Assembly (NCBI RefSeq): GCF_946223165.1
Contig: NZ_CAMIBP010000001.1
Span: forward strand, 62,001 to 126,000
Reading direction: 5' to 3'
Source: an uncultured Corynebacterium sp.
GTDB taxonomy: Bacteria > Actinomycetota > Actinomycetes > Mycobacteriales > Mycobacteriaceae
DNA: 64,000 bases
The first letter of the stretch is position 1. The number at the start of each line of letters is the position of its first letter. Below the pieces are notes generated by a model, which saw only the letters and a program-made list of their open reading frames with translations, was not told the DNA's origin and did no database searches. The translations under genes and the position numbers were made by a program. Positions 48,400 to 57,143 of the stretch are shown one piece after another.

Positions 48400-49752
48400 A
48401 TGTCACGCCCGTCCCGCAAGCTCATCATCGGTCTCATCGCATCCATGACGGCCGTCAGCCTGGCTGCATGCTCTACTGACGATGTCGCCTCGTCCGGGTC
48501 CGCACAATCCGCCGTGTCAGCATCCGTCACCGCCACCGCCGCGGAGGGATCCATCTTTGACGCATCGCAGTCGCACGAGGTCAGCCTCTCCATCGATCAG
48601 GACGCCCTTTATGAGCTGTTGCAGTCCTACCAAAACGATGACGAGAAGACCTACGTCAAGGCCAATATCACCATCGACGGCGTGACGTACAACGACGTGG
48701 GCGTCCGCCTTAAGGGCAATTCCACGCTGCGCAGCCTGGGTGGCACCAACCAGATGCCGGGCGGCGGTGCCGCGCCTGCCGACATGCCGCAGCCCGGCGG
48801 CGCCAACGGACAGGGCGGCCAGGGTGGTGGCGGCATGTCCGGCTCCGGCATCGACGAGAACGACCCGACTACGTGGCCGCTGCTCATCAACTTTGACAAG
48901 TACGTGGACGGCCAGACCTACAACGGCATGACCCAGATCGCGCTGCGCTACGGTGTTCCCTCCGTCAACGAGGCCGCCGCGCTGACCGCTACCGCCATGA
49001 CCGGCCAGGCCTCCCAGCAGTTCGGCTACGTCACCTACTCCGTCAACGGCGGCGACACCCTGACCCGCATCATGCTGGTCAACCCGGACGAGAACTATGC
49101 GGCCAACCTGGGTGACGGCATCCTGTACAAGTCCGACTCCGAGTCCTCGTTTACGTACCAAGGCGACGATGCCTCCACCTACGAGGATCAGTTCAAGCAG
49201 GTCAGCGATGGCGACACGAATGAGCAGCCCATCATCGACTTGCTCAAGTGGCTCGACTCGGCCGACGACGAGGAGTTCGACAACAACCTGGACACGTACG
49301 TCGACGTCGACAGCTTTGCCAAGTACCTGGCCACCCAGAACCTCCTGGTTAACCAGGACGACATGGCCGGCCCGGGCAAGAACTACTACCTCTGGTACGA
49401 CAACGAGACGAAGAAGATCTCCATCATCAGTTGGGATCTGGACATGTCCATGCAGGGCAACGCCGAGCTCGGCGTGGATGACACCGCCTCCATGGGCGGG
49501 GGCGGCGGCAGGGGCGGCAACGAGCTCAAGGAGCGCTTCCTGGCCTCGGACAAGTTCAAGGCCATCTACGAGGATGCCTACTGGGATCTCTACGACCAGA
49601 TCTACGGCTCTGATGCGCTGAGCCAGGCCGTCGATGCCCTCAACATCCCCGCCACCGACGGCCTCAGCCAAGACGAGATTGACCAGGCCAAGCAGAAGGT
49701 CCAGGACTTCATCACGCAGCGCAAGGACTACCTCGCGACGCAGAAGGCCTAA
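48400..49752 (+). CDS. CotH-family kinase lipoprotein
   Basis: 450-residue exported lipoprotein with lipobox LAAC (Cys near 24), a Ser/Ala linker and a CotH domain. Typical blocks are VGVRLKGNSTLRSLGG near 100, DKYVDGQTYNGMTQIAL near 165, QDDMAGPGKNYYLWYDNETK near 325 and the metal/ATP site ISWDLDMSMQ near 347. A Gly/Pro/Gln-rich insertion lies near 110-145. CotH proteins phosphorylate coat or surface proteins; in non-sporulating actinobacteria the target is unknown. Confidence 0.85.
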   Translation: MSRPSRKLIIGLIASMTAVSLAACSTDDVASSGSAQSAVSASVTATAAEGSIFDASQSHEVSLSIDQDALYELLQSYQNDDEKTYVKANITIDGVTYNDVGVRLKGNSTLRSLGGTNQMPGGGAAPADMPQPGGANGQGGQGGGGMSGSGIDENDPTTWPLLINFDKYVDGQTYNGMTQIALRYGVPSVNEAAALTATAMTGQASQQFGYVTYSVNGGDTLTRIMLVNPDENYAANLGDGILYKSDSESSFTYQGDDASTYEDQFKQVSDGDTNEQPIIDLLKWLDSADDEEFDNNLDTYVDVDSFAKYLATQNLLVNQDDMAGPGKNYYLWYDNETKKISIISWDLDMSMQGNAELGVDDTASMGGGGGRGGNELKERFLASDKFKAIYEDAYWDLYDQIYGSDALSQAVDALNIPATDGLSQDEIDQAKQKVQDFITQRKDYLATQKA

Positions 49753-49761
49753 GGCAGAGAA

Positions 49762-50283
49762 CTAGGCCAAGCGCGCGGCCACGTACTCCTGACCGGACAC
49801 CGAATCGATGATGCGGAGCTGGCCCGGGGCGGCATCGGCAAGCGCGGGGTGCAGGAGGAACACGGCGCTGCCGCCGCCCTGGGAGCCTGAGCCCACGAGC
49901 GGACCAGTGCCGTAGCCGGTGAAGCGCTGGGCGCCGGAGGAGTACTCGGCGGTCGAGTCGGACTCGGTGATGATGCGGGCCCACTCGGCCACCGCCACCG
50001 GATCATCGTCCGCGTGCGCCACGGAGCGCGGGCCCAGCGCGGAGTGGGACATGGGCGTGAGCTCGGCGGGCAGGGCATTGTCCGCCGCGCGGTAGGTCAG
50101 GGGCAGCTGGGTGAGCCGCCCCGCGGCGTCGAGGCCGAGGATGACCTCAATGCCCACCTCGCCGTCCGGATCCACCGCGCGGTACCCGCCGAGCCGCTCC
50201 ACGATGGTAGAAAACTGCGCGCACAGCTCGTCCTTGGTGGGGGAGATGGTGGAGCTGGGGTGAACCTGGGCAATACGAGTCAT
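49762..50283 (-). CDS. Maltokinase N-terminal-cap-like domain protein (Cg0192-related)
   Basis: 173-residue protein resembling the N-terminal cap of maltokinases, recognised by LPLTYRAADNALPAELTPMSHSALGPR and ADDDPVAVAEWARII (segments near residues 67-115), but with no kinase domain following. Such stand-alone cap proteins occur in corynebacteria with unknown role. TATCCT ends 7 nt before the ATG at 50283; an ATG at 50289 overlaps the promoter. Divergent from the hydrolase gene, 30 bp away. Confidence 0.7.
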   Translation of the reverse strand: MTRIAQVHPSSTISPTKDELCAQFSTIVERLGGYRAVDPDGEVGIEVILGLDAAGRLTQLPLTYRAADNALPAELTPMSHSALGPRSVAHADDDPVAVAEWARIITESDSTAEYSSGAQRFTGYGTGPLVGSGSQGGGSAVFLLHPALADAAPGQLRIIDSVSGQEYVAARLA

Positions 50284-50313
50284 GGTCATGAGGATAGCGG
50301 TACCCTCGAGGCC

Positions 50314-51162
50314 ATGAGTGACGAACAGACCCCGCAGAATCCGGAGACGACCTGGGAAATCGGCGGCCAGGACCGCCAGCTGACCGAGGACGAGCAGCTG
50401 GATCAGCTGTATTCCTACATGGAGGTCCACTACCCGCTGCCGGATTTCCGCCCGCCGTGGAAGGGCGGCGGCTCGCCCGACGCGGACCGCTACTGCGCGC
50501 TCCTGCCGGACCGCATCGTGCAGGCGTCCATGATGGTGCTGGGCACTGCCGTGGACCACGCGCTGCCGGGCACCGCGTTCACCGGCGGCATTACCGTGGG
50601 CGAGAACGAGCACGGCCAGGTATTCACGCCGTCGCAGCCCAACGGCCGGTACGCGGTGTCGCTGCACTCCGGCGGTTGGTGGCGCGGCGACGGCGCGGCG
50701 CTGGAGATGCAGTGGCGCCCCGAAGTCGCCGCCGCGGCGCAGCTGTCCGGCACCACCATCGTGGACATCGACTACCCGCTGGCGCCCGAGCACACGGTCG
50801 CGGACATGGTCGCCGCCGTGCAGGCTGCTGTCGATGCCCTCCCGGGCCCCGTGACCGTCTGGGGGTACTCGTCCGGCGCCGCGCTGGCCGCGCTGGTCAA
50901 GGCGGACTCATACATCCTCACCTACCCGGACTTCGGCGCGCTGGGTGGCCTGCCGGAGGACCTGCGCGCGGGCTATGAACTGCCCGAGGCGCTGCCCACC
51001 TGCCTCATCCAGACCGCCACGCGTGACGAGATCGCCGCCCGCGTCGAGCTGCCCGGCGCCCAGGCCGCGGACTACGTGTCCACGCACCGTATCTCCACGC
51101 CGGCGGTGGCGCGCAAGCGGATCAAGGACACGGCGGAATTCCTGGCTTCGCTCGCCGCATAG
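50314..51162 (+). CDS. Alpha/beta hydrolase
   Basis: 282-residue cytoplasmic hydrolase related to the carbohydrate-esterase/HSL-like group. Oxyanion segment SLHSGGWWRGDGAAL near residue 113, DYPLAPEHTVADMVAAV near 150 and nucleophile GYSSGAA near 190 are visible. The acid and His come later in a short C-terminal part. TACCCT ends 7 nt before the ATG. Substrate unknown. Confidence 0.78.
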   Translation: MSDEQTPQNPETTWEIGGQDRQLTEDEQLDQLYSYMEVHYPLPDFRPPWKGGGSPDADRYCALLPDRIVQASMMVLGTAVDHALPGTAFTGGITVGENEHGQVFTPSQPNGRYAVSLHSGGWWRGDGAALEMQWRPEVAAAAQLSGTTIVDIDYPLAPEHTVADMVAAVQAAVDALPGPVTVWGYSSGAALAALVKADSYILTYPDFGALGGLPEDLRAGYELPEALPTCLIQTATRDEIAARVELPGAQAADYVSTHRISTPAVARKRIKDTAEFLASLAA

Positions 51163-51269
51163 GCGGTCTTTCCGCTGGCCAGAACCCGTTGTGCCGTGAG
51201 GGACAATGTCGTAGGACTTATTGGTAGATTTAGGCTCAGGGGATCGAGACCGACACATTTCGGAGGGCA

Positions 51270-52451
51270 ATGAAAAGCGCGCTGTGGGCTAACAGGAATT
51301 ATCGGTTCCTTATGGCGGGACAAACAGTCAGCGTCATTGGTAATCAGCTGACTACCTTTGCGTTCTTTCTCGTGGTCCTTGACATCACGGGTTCTCCCAC
51401 GCAAGCGAGTGCTGCAGCCGCGTTGTTTGTCTTGAGCATGGTGACCTTCGGTTTGCCTATCGGCAGGGTTGTCGATCGCTTTTCTCGATTGGCCGTCTTA
51501 AGACTCGCGGCAATAGCAGGAATCGCAGGCTCATTGCTTAGTTTTGCTGCAACCTTTGGCGGCCCGCAGATTACCCTTTTCTGCACGTCAGCCGTCATTC
51601 TCGGCGCCGTTGCTTCTGCCTTTGGAACCGCAGAGCGCGCGCTACTTAAAGAAATTGTTGAACCCGACCTGCTGGCCCAAGCCATGGCCGTTAACCAAGG
51701 CCGGTACTCCATCGGTGTCCTCATCGGTCCCCCTGTGGCCGGCATCTTGCTCACCGTTTCACCGAGAGCTCCATTTGTGTTCGATGCGTTGACCTTCGTG
51801 TGGGTTCTTGGATGCTTGATGCTGATCCGCCATCAATCTACGGTGGTCGGGGAGCAACAGGAAACTCCACCCATGCGCCCCGCCTGGGATTGGCTTGTGG
51901 GCCAGAAGCAACTGTTTGCCATCGGATGGTTCAGTCCCTTGATGAATTTCAGCTTTGCGGGAATCACGACGCTTGCACTCCTCGCCTTGAAGTTTGAACA
52001 GTTTGATTCCGTGTCGCTTGGTCTCTATCAAGCCGGAATTGGCCTAGCGGGGATCCTTGGGGCATTCATTGCCGGGAGGCTGGTTCAGTCCTTTTCTGCG
52101 GGGCCGCTCATTCTCGTGTCCCTTGCTTTCTTTGTCTGTGGACTTGCAGCAACCTTGGGCAACCCATGGTGGGTTATGGGCGGAATGATTTTCGCAGGGC
52201 TGGCGCTCCCCGTGTTTAATACCCCGTGCAGCGGACACTTCATCAAGCTAGTACCGGATTCCTTACAGGGGCGCTGTACGGCTATTCTCTCGACCTCGGC
52301 AATGGTGACCATGCCCATCGGTAATTCATTGGCTGGCGTGCTCTTTGAGCATGTCGGGAAGCAATGGTCCATCGGTTTGTTCGTGATGAGCATTGTTGTG
52401 TCGAGCCTTGCTTTTGCACGGGTGGGCGACATTGGCAAGGTTCGAATCTGA
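51270..52451 (+). CDS. MFS transporter of lower-GC cassette
   Basis: 393-residue MFS protein with about twelve helices; the loop motif GLPIGRVVDRFSRLAVLR is near residue 65. It resembles MFS_3/enterobactin-exporter-like drug pumps. Codon use is visibly richer in A/T than the neighbours, suggesting recent transfer. GGAGGG precedes the ATG at 51270. The stop codon overlaps the start of the next gene (TGATGA), so both are one operon. Confidence 0.83.
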   Translation: MKSALWANRNYRFLMAGQTVSVIGNQLTTFAFFLVVLDITGSPTQASAAAALFVLSMVTFGLPIGRVVDRFSRLAVLRLAAIAGIAGSLLSFAATFGGPQITLFCTSAVILGAVASAFGTAERALLKEIVEPDLLAQAMAVNQGRYSIGVLIGPPVAGILLTVSPRAPFVFDALTFVWVLGCLMLIRHQSTVVGEQQETPPMRPAWDWLVGQKQLFAIGWFSPLMNFSFAGITTLALLALKFEQFDSVSLGLYQAGIGLAGILGAFIAGRLVQSFSAGPLILVSLAFFVCGLAATLGNPWWVMGGMIFAGLALPVFNTPCSGHFIKLVPDSLQGRCTAILSTSAMVTMPIGNSLAGVLFEHVGKQWSIGLFVMSIVVSSLAFARVGDIGKVRI

Positions 52452-53035
52452 TGAACTCATCCCTGGTTGCGTATGTCGATGAGTCCTCCGTCAGGGTCGA
52501 TGACGCACGCCAGGAATACGTGATGTGTGCGGTTGTCGTGGATGAATCGGCCGTGGAGTCTATGGAGAATTCATTGGAGCGGCTGAAGTTGCCGGGGCAA
52601 CACAAGCTGCATTGGAGCAGTGAAAGCACGGCCCGACGGCGGAAGATAGTCGAACACATGACTCCCCTGAACGCGGAGATCTTTGTGGTGAGCCATAGAA
52701 GTGAGCCCAATCGAAAAACGGAACGTTTCCGTCGTAAGTGCTTAGAGCAACTGTATTACGAGCTTTACGTCCGCGGAGTCAGGAAGATATTTCTTGAAAG
52801 CCGCCACAAGGAACAGAATCGCAGGGACGTCGAGCACCTTGTGGCGCTGCAAGGCCAAGGGCAACTGCGCGGCGTGCGAATTAGTCACCTGCAGGGAAGC
52901 GAGAGCGCCATGGTGTGGATACCCGATGTCGTTTTGGGTGCGTACAACTCAGCTCGACAGGGCGATACGCGTCTCTGGGACCCCTTTGAGGTAGCGGTCG
53001 TGGTCGCGAGAGAAACTCCGGACTCGGTGCGCTAA
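52451..53035 (+). CDS. DUF3800-like protein
   Basis: 194-residue protein beginning MNSSLVAYVDESSVRVDD, the (Y)VDES start of DUF3800-type proteins, which have an RNase H-like fold; a second acidic/basic region is KIFLESRHKEQNRRDVEHL near 115. DUF3800 genes are common on mobile DNA and near defence genes; no activity is proven. Shares the lower GC of the MFS gene it overlaps. A strong terminator follows. Confidence 0.6.
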   Translation: MNSSLVAYVDESSVRVDDARQEYVMCAVVVDESAVESMENSLERLKLPGQHKLHWSSESTARRRKIVEHMTPLNAEIFVVSHRSEPNRKTERFRRKCLEQLYYELYVRGVRKIFLESRHKEQNRRDVEHLVALQGQGQLRGVRISHLQGSESAMVWIPDVVLGAYNSARQGDTRLWDPFEVAVVVARETPDSVR

Positions 53036-53041
53036 CGCGAA

Positions 53042-53079
53042 GACCCTAGGTCCAGTCGTCCGGCTGGGGTCCTAGGGTC
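53042..53079 (+). terminator. Terminator of the MFS-DUF3800 operon
   Basis: GACCCTAGG (53042-53050) pairs with CCTAGGGTC (53071-53079) with an inner CC/GG region, followed by CTCTTCC. The rest of the gap to 53198 shows no feature. Confidence 0.75.
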
Positions 53080-53198
53080 CTCTTCCTGTCCTGTCGTAAC
53101 AGGCGGCGTGACTTCACCATAGCACTGTTTCGCTGTGTTTCGCTGAAGACTGCGTGGGTTCGCCGTTGAAGATTCGATGGGGAGCGGAGGGAAGGCGG

Positions 53199-53663
53199 TT
53201 ATTTGAAGATAAACGCCCGCTGAATCACAAAGTTCGTAATAGTCGCCACACCCTGGGCGATGACGAAGGCGATGGTGTCCTTGAGCACGCCGTGAAAGCC
53301 CATGTCTTGGAGCGGGCCGTTGAGCACCCAGAACAGGAAGTTCTGCACGGCGAAGGTGGCCAGATAAAGGCCGGCGACGGCGCCGGCGGTCTTGCCGGCC
53401 ACCTCGGCGCCGAAGGTCCAGCGAGCGTTGAGAACGTAGGCGGTCACCGTGCCGAAGATCCAGCCGATGGCCTTGGCCAGGGAACGGTGCAGGCCGAAGA
53501 ATTGCAGGATGATGGTCAGCCCGTAGTCGATGACGGCGCTGCCCACGCCGACGGCGATGAAGCGGAAGAGCTGCGTCTTAAGCGAGGCGCCCGGGGCGAC
53601 CTCGACATCGTGCGCGGATCCGGCTAGTTCGTGGGCAGGCAGGGCGTTCTCAGGAGTTTCCAC
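53199..53663 (-). CDS. GtrA-family membrane protein
   Basis: 154-residue protein with four helices and the GtrA landmarks FRFIAVGVGSAVIDYGLTI near residue 35 and YVLNARWTF near 80. Its mycobacterial relative Rv3789 lies beside dprE1 and is linked to arabinan synthesis, possibly by moving decaprenyl-phosphoarabinose or anchoring enzymes; here dprE1 is 2 kb away with three genes between. I chose the GTG at 53663, since TATTAG lies just upstream; a TTG at 53672 is too close to it. Confidence 0.83.
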   Translation of the reverse strand: METPENALPAHELAGSAHDVEVAPGASLKTQLFRFIAVGVGSAVIDYGLTIILQFFGLHRSLAKAIGWIFGTVTAYVLNARWTFGAEVAGKTAGAVAGLYLATFAVQNFLFWVLNGPLQDMGFHGVLKDTIAFVIAQGVATITNFVIQRAFIFK

Positions 53664-53720
53664 GGGGAGCAAGCCTAATACGGTTGGCGCCGGGTACGTA
53701 ACAACCCGGGCAGCGCGCCG

Positions 53721-54587
53721 CTATCTGCGCAGGAGAGCGCGGTAAATATCGAGCCGGTCGACGGGCGCCTTGAGCCGGGGGCCGGCGGCGCCGAGGCGCT
53801 CGAGGACGGTGAGGGAGGCGGTGCAGTGCGCCCGGGCGGCATCGGCAGACAGGGGTACGCCGTCGCCGTCCACCCAGCCCAGTGCCTTGAGGCTGGTCTC
53901 CAGGACCTCATCGGTGAGCTCCTCGTCGCCCATGCAGGTCAGCGCCAGCACGGTGGACCAGAAGGCGTCCCGGCCCTCCTCGGTGACCTCGCGTGGCAGG
54001 GTGCGCAGCGCGGCGGCGACGTCGGGGGACAAGACGGCCTCTCGGTCGAGGTCCACGGCCTGGAGTAGCGGCACGTAGTCGTAGAGCTTGGAGCGCAGGA
54101 CCAGATCGCGCACGGCGGGCTTGACCTGCCGCAGGACCGCGGCAATGGTGGTGCGCCCGGTGAGGCGGGCGTTGATCGCGGTGATGTCGAAGGGCTCACC
54201 GAAGGAGCCGGAGCCGCCCACGCACAGCGCGCGCGGGGTGTCGGCGTCGCGCGGGTAGACCTCCGCGACGGTGATGGTGAAGTCCCACAGCCCCCAGGTG
54301 AAGTCGATGCCCTGGCCGGCGCGGGAGAGGAAATCCTTGATGGCGTGCTGCGGGTTGATGCGCTGCCCGCGGGCGCCGTGATGTTCGTAGAAGTGCCAGG
54401 GGGCGTCCTCGGTGAGCCCGAAGCACGTGGCGAGGATCTTATGCAGCTCGCCCAGCGTGAGGGCAGCGTTGACGCCCACCTGGCGGTGCACCTCGGCCTC
54501 ATCGCGGACGTTGGCGATCTGCAGGATGACCGTGGTGTCCTTACTCAGGCGCACGGTCGCAAGATCGATAACGTTGGGGGCGGTCAT
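53721..54587 (-). CDS. Plasmid pRiA4b ORF-3-like protein
   Basis: 288-residue protein with an N-terminal pRiA4b ORF3/IS1096 TnpR-like domain (ILQIANVRDEAEVHRQVGV..., LGELHKILATCFG, WHFYEHHGARGQRI, about residues 15-130) and an additional helical C-terminal half. Despite the name, chromosomal copies are common and not evidence of a plasmid. TACGCT ends 7 nt before the ATG at 54587. Function unknown. Confidence 0.75.
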   Translation of the reverse strand: MTAPNVIDLATVRLSKDTTVILQIANVRDEAEVHRQVGVNAALTLGELHKILATCFGLTEDAPWHFYEHHGARGQRINPQHAIKDFLSRAGQGIDFTWGLWDFTITVAEVYPRDADTPRALCVGGSGSFGEPFDITAINARLTGRTTIAAVLRQVKPAVRDLVLRSKLYDYVPLLQAVDLDREAVLSPDVAAALRTLPREVTEEGRDAFWSTVLALTCMGDEELTDEVLETSLKALGWVDGDGVPLSADAARAHCTASLTVLERLGAAGPRLKAPVDRLDIYRALLRR

Positions 54588-54611
54588 GGCCCCCAGCGTA
54601 GACACTTCTGT

Positions 54612-55145
54612 TTAGACGTGCCGATCCGCGGCGCGGTCCAGCCCGCGGGCCTCGGCCTCGGAGACGGCGAAGGTCAGCGCGGCGGCGACGGCGCCGAGCA
54701 CGGTCCAGGGCTTGCCGATGCCGCGCTTGGCCAGCGCCTTCGTCAGCGCGCGGGAGGCGGCCACGCCGGGGATGAGCGACAGGAGGGCGACGGCCACGAT
54801 GACCGCCAGGACGGCGAAGGAGGCGCCCGCCGTGTCGAGCGGAGCGGCGGCCGACGGGGTCCCCTCGGCGTCCGGCGCGTCCGCGGCATCCGCATCGGCG
54901 AGCGGTGCGTAGGCGAGGTGATCCTCACGCTCCGCGTTGGCCCATGCGACGAGGGCGCCGAAGCTCGTGAAGCCGACGAGGTAGCCGGTGGTGAGCCCAG
55001 CCTTGGTCTTGAGGTAGTCCGGCAGGGCGGTGAGGATACCCACGGCGGCGGCCTGGGCGGCGCGGCCGGCGAGGGTGTCGTCGAGCGCGTAGTTGTCGGG
55101 AGCGGTCTGGGCGTTACGTGCGGCGGACGGCGAGGATTCAGTCAT
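54612..55145 (-). CDS. Membrane protein of unknown function
   Basis: 177-residue protein with hydrophobic segments near 30-50, 55-70, 107-130 and 140-157 and an Asp/Ala-rich loop near 80-100. I do not recognise a family. TAAGAT ends 7 nt before the ATG at 55145, a leaderless start. Same strand as the pRiA4b-like gene, with 24 nt between. Confidence 0.65.
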   Translation of the reverse strand: MTESSPSAARNAQTAPDNYALDDTLAGRAAQAAAVGILTALPDYLKTKAGLTTGYLVGFTSFGALVAWANAEREDHLAYAPLADADAADAPDAEGTPSAAAPLDTAGASFAVLAVIVAVALLSLIPGVAASRALTKALAKRGIGKPWTVLGAVAAALTFAVSEAEARGLDRAADRHV

Positions 55146-55229
55146 GGAGGACATCTTAGTGACAGCCGCGCGACGCTGCGCCGCGCCCGAGCGCTGCGGG
55201 CCCCACGGGCGGCAGTAGGCTGGAGCACC

Positions 55230-55517
55230 ATGAGCCCCTCGTATTCCGATAAGCATGAGCACATGACCCCGGCGCAGCAGGCCGCGCAGGACGAGCGCGC
55301 CGAGTCCGACAAGCGCACCGGCATCTTCGAGTCCGCGCAGCGCGCGGGCGCTCCGCTCAATGACTTTATGACCCGGCTCATTGCGGAGGAGCTGCCCCTC
55401 CTCGACTCCGCGTCGCGCCAGCGGGTCTACGACATCCTGCGCGCCTACGATGGGCCGGAGATCACCTCGCAGGCGGAGCTGCCGGAGGACATCATCGACA
55501 TCATGGATCTCTACTAA
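55230..55517 (+). CDS. Small hypothetical protein
   Basis: 95-residue acidic, soluble protein (MSPSYSDKHEHMTPAQ... ending EDIIDIMDLY) with predicted helices and no membrane segment. No family recognised. TAGGCT lies 8 nt before the ATG at 55230. The 180 bp between it and dprE1 contain no other gene. Confidence 0.65.
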   Translation: MSPSYSDKHEHMTPAQQAAQDERAESDKRTGIFESAQRAGAPLNDFMTRLIAEELPLLDSASRQRVYDILRAYDGPEITSQAELPEDIIDIMDLY

Positions 55518-55697
55518 GACACTGAGACGCTGAGGCACTAAGGCACAGTCCCAACGCGCCCAACGCGCCGAAACCTGTCCGTTTGTGCCTGATTGGTTGT
55601 GAACTCTGTTCTATATATCACCGTGAGCGCTACGTCCAAGGCAGTGGAGCATAGGTAGGCTGGATACGAATTATCCGTCGAGCAAGAAGTTTAAGAG

Positions 55698-57113
55698 ATG
55701 GAACTACACACCACTGAACAGTCCCTGCACGGTTGGGGACGCACTGCCCGCACCTCCGCCCACGTCCTGTCCACCCCGGATGTGGAGCTCATCCAGAAGG
55801 CCGTCGCCCAGGTCGCCGAGGATAACGACTCCAAGCCGGATTACCTCAAGCGCGGCGTCATCGCCCGCGGCATGGGCCGCTCCTATGGCGACCCGGCGCA
55901 GAACGCCGGCGGCCTCGTCGTCGACATGCAACCGCTCAACAAGATCCACTCCATCGACCCGGAGTCCGCGATCGTGGACGTCGACGGCGGCGTCACCCTG
56001 GACCAGCTCATGAAGGCGGCCCTGCCGTACGGCCTGTGGGTCCCCGTGCTCCCCGGCACCCGCCAGGTGACCATCGGCGGCGCCATCGGCCCGGACATTC
56101 ACGGCAAGAACCACCACTCCGCGGGCTCGTTCGGCAACCACGTCCAGTCCATGGAGCTGCTCGTCGCGGACGGCCGCGTCCTGCACCTAGAGCCCAACGG
56201 CTCCGCGGATGACCCGAGCGGCGAGCTCTTCTGGGCCACCGTCGGCGGCATGGGCCTGACCGGCATCATCCTGCGCGCCACCATCAAGATGACCAAGACG
56301 GAGACCGCCTACTTCATCTCGGACACGGACCGCACCAACAACCTCGATGAGACGGTCGCGTTCCACTCCGACGGCTCCGAGGTCAACTACACCTACTCGT
56401 CCGCGTGGTTCGACGTCATCTCCCCGGAGCCGAAGTTGGGCCGCTCCACCATCTCCCGCGGCTCGCTGGCCACCCTGGCGCAGCTGGAGGAGCTGGCCCC
56501 GAAGCTGGCCAAGGATCCGCTGAAGTTCAACGCCCCGCAGCTCATGACCGTGCCGGACGTCTTCCCGAACTTCACCATGAACAAGCTGACGCTCATGGCC
56601 ATCGGCGAGGCCTACTACATGATGGGCGCACCGGCCCGGAACAAGGTCAAGAACCTCACGCAGTTCTATCAGCCGCTGGATCTCATCGGCGAGTGGAACC
56701 GCGGCTACGGCTCTAACGGCTTCCTGCAGTACCAGTTCGTCGTGCCCACCGAGGCCGTCGAGCCGTTCAAGGACATCATCCGCGACATGCAAAAGTCCGG
56801 CCACTACTCTGCGCTCAACGTGTTCAAGCTCTTCGGCCCGGGCAACCAGGCCCCGCTGAGCTACCCGATGCCGGGCTGGAACGTCTGCGTTGACTTCCCG
56901 ATCAAGCCGGGCCTGGGCGCCTTCCTCGATGACCTGGACCGCCGCGTCATGGAGTTCGGCGGCCGCCTCTACTTGGCCAAGGAGTCCCGCACCTCCGCGG
57001 AGAACTTCCGCAAGATGTACCCGGGCATGGAGGGCTGGCTCAAGACCCGCCACGACATCGACCCGACCGGCGTCTTCGCCTCCGATATGTCCCGCCGCCT
57101 CGAGCTGCACTAG
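55698..57113 (+). CDS. dprE1: Decaprenylphosphoryl-beta-D-ribose 2-oxidase
   Basis: 471-residue flavoprotein that with DprE2 epimerises decaprenyl-phosphoribose to decaprenyl-phosphoarabinose, the arabinose donor for the cell wall. FAD-binding domain (about residues 45-210) contains ARGMGRSYGDPAQNAGG and IGGAIGPDIHGKNHHSAGSF; the C-terminal domain has Cys397 in GWNVCVDFP, the residue equivalent to the benzothiazinone target Cys387 of M. tuberculosis. dprE2 follows after 30 nt. Confidence 0.96.
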   Translation: MELHTTEQSLHGWGRTARTSAHVLSTPDVELIQKAVAQVAEDNDSKPDYLKRGVIARGMGRSYGDPAQNAGGLVVDMQPLNKIHSIDPESAIVDVDGGVTLDQLMKAALPYGLWVPVLPGTRQVTIGGAIGPDIHGKNHHSAGSFGNHVQSMELLVADGRVLHLEPNGSADDPSGELFWATVGGMGLTGIILRATIKMTKTETAYFISDTDRTNNLDETVAFHSDGSEVNYTYSSAWFDVISPEPKLGRSTISRGSLATLAQLEELAPKLAKDPLKFNAPQLMTVPDVFPNFTMNKLTLMAIGEAYYMMGAPARNKVKNLTQFYQPLDLIGEWNRGYGSNGFLQYQFVVPTEAVEPFKDIIRDMQKSGHYSALNVFKLFGPGNQAPLSYPMPGWNVCVDFPIKPGLGAFLDDLDRRVMEFGGRLYLAKESRTSAENFRKMYPGMEGWLKTRHDIDPTGVFASDMSRRLELH

Positions 57114-57143
57114 TCCGGCCGCACCTGAAAGGAATCACCTCAC

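Noticed and set aside
53721..54587. Mobile element suggested by the pRiA4b/IS1096 TnpR-like protein
   Set aside because: No transposase, inverted ends or target duplication; this domain is common in chromosomal genes.
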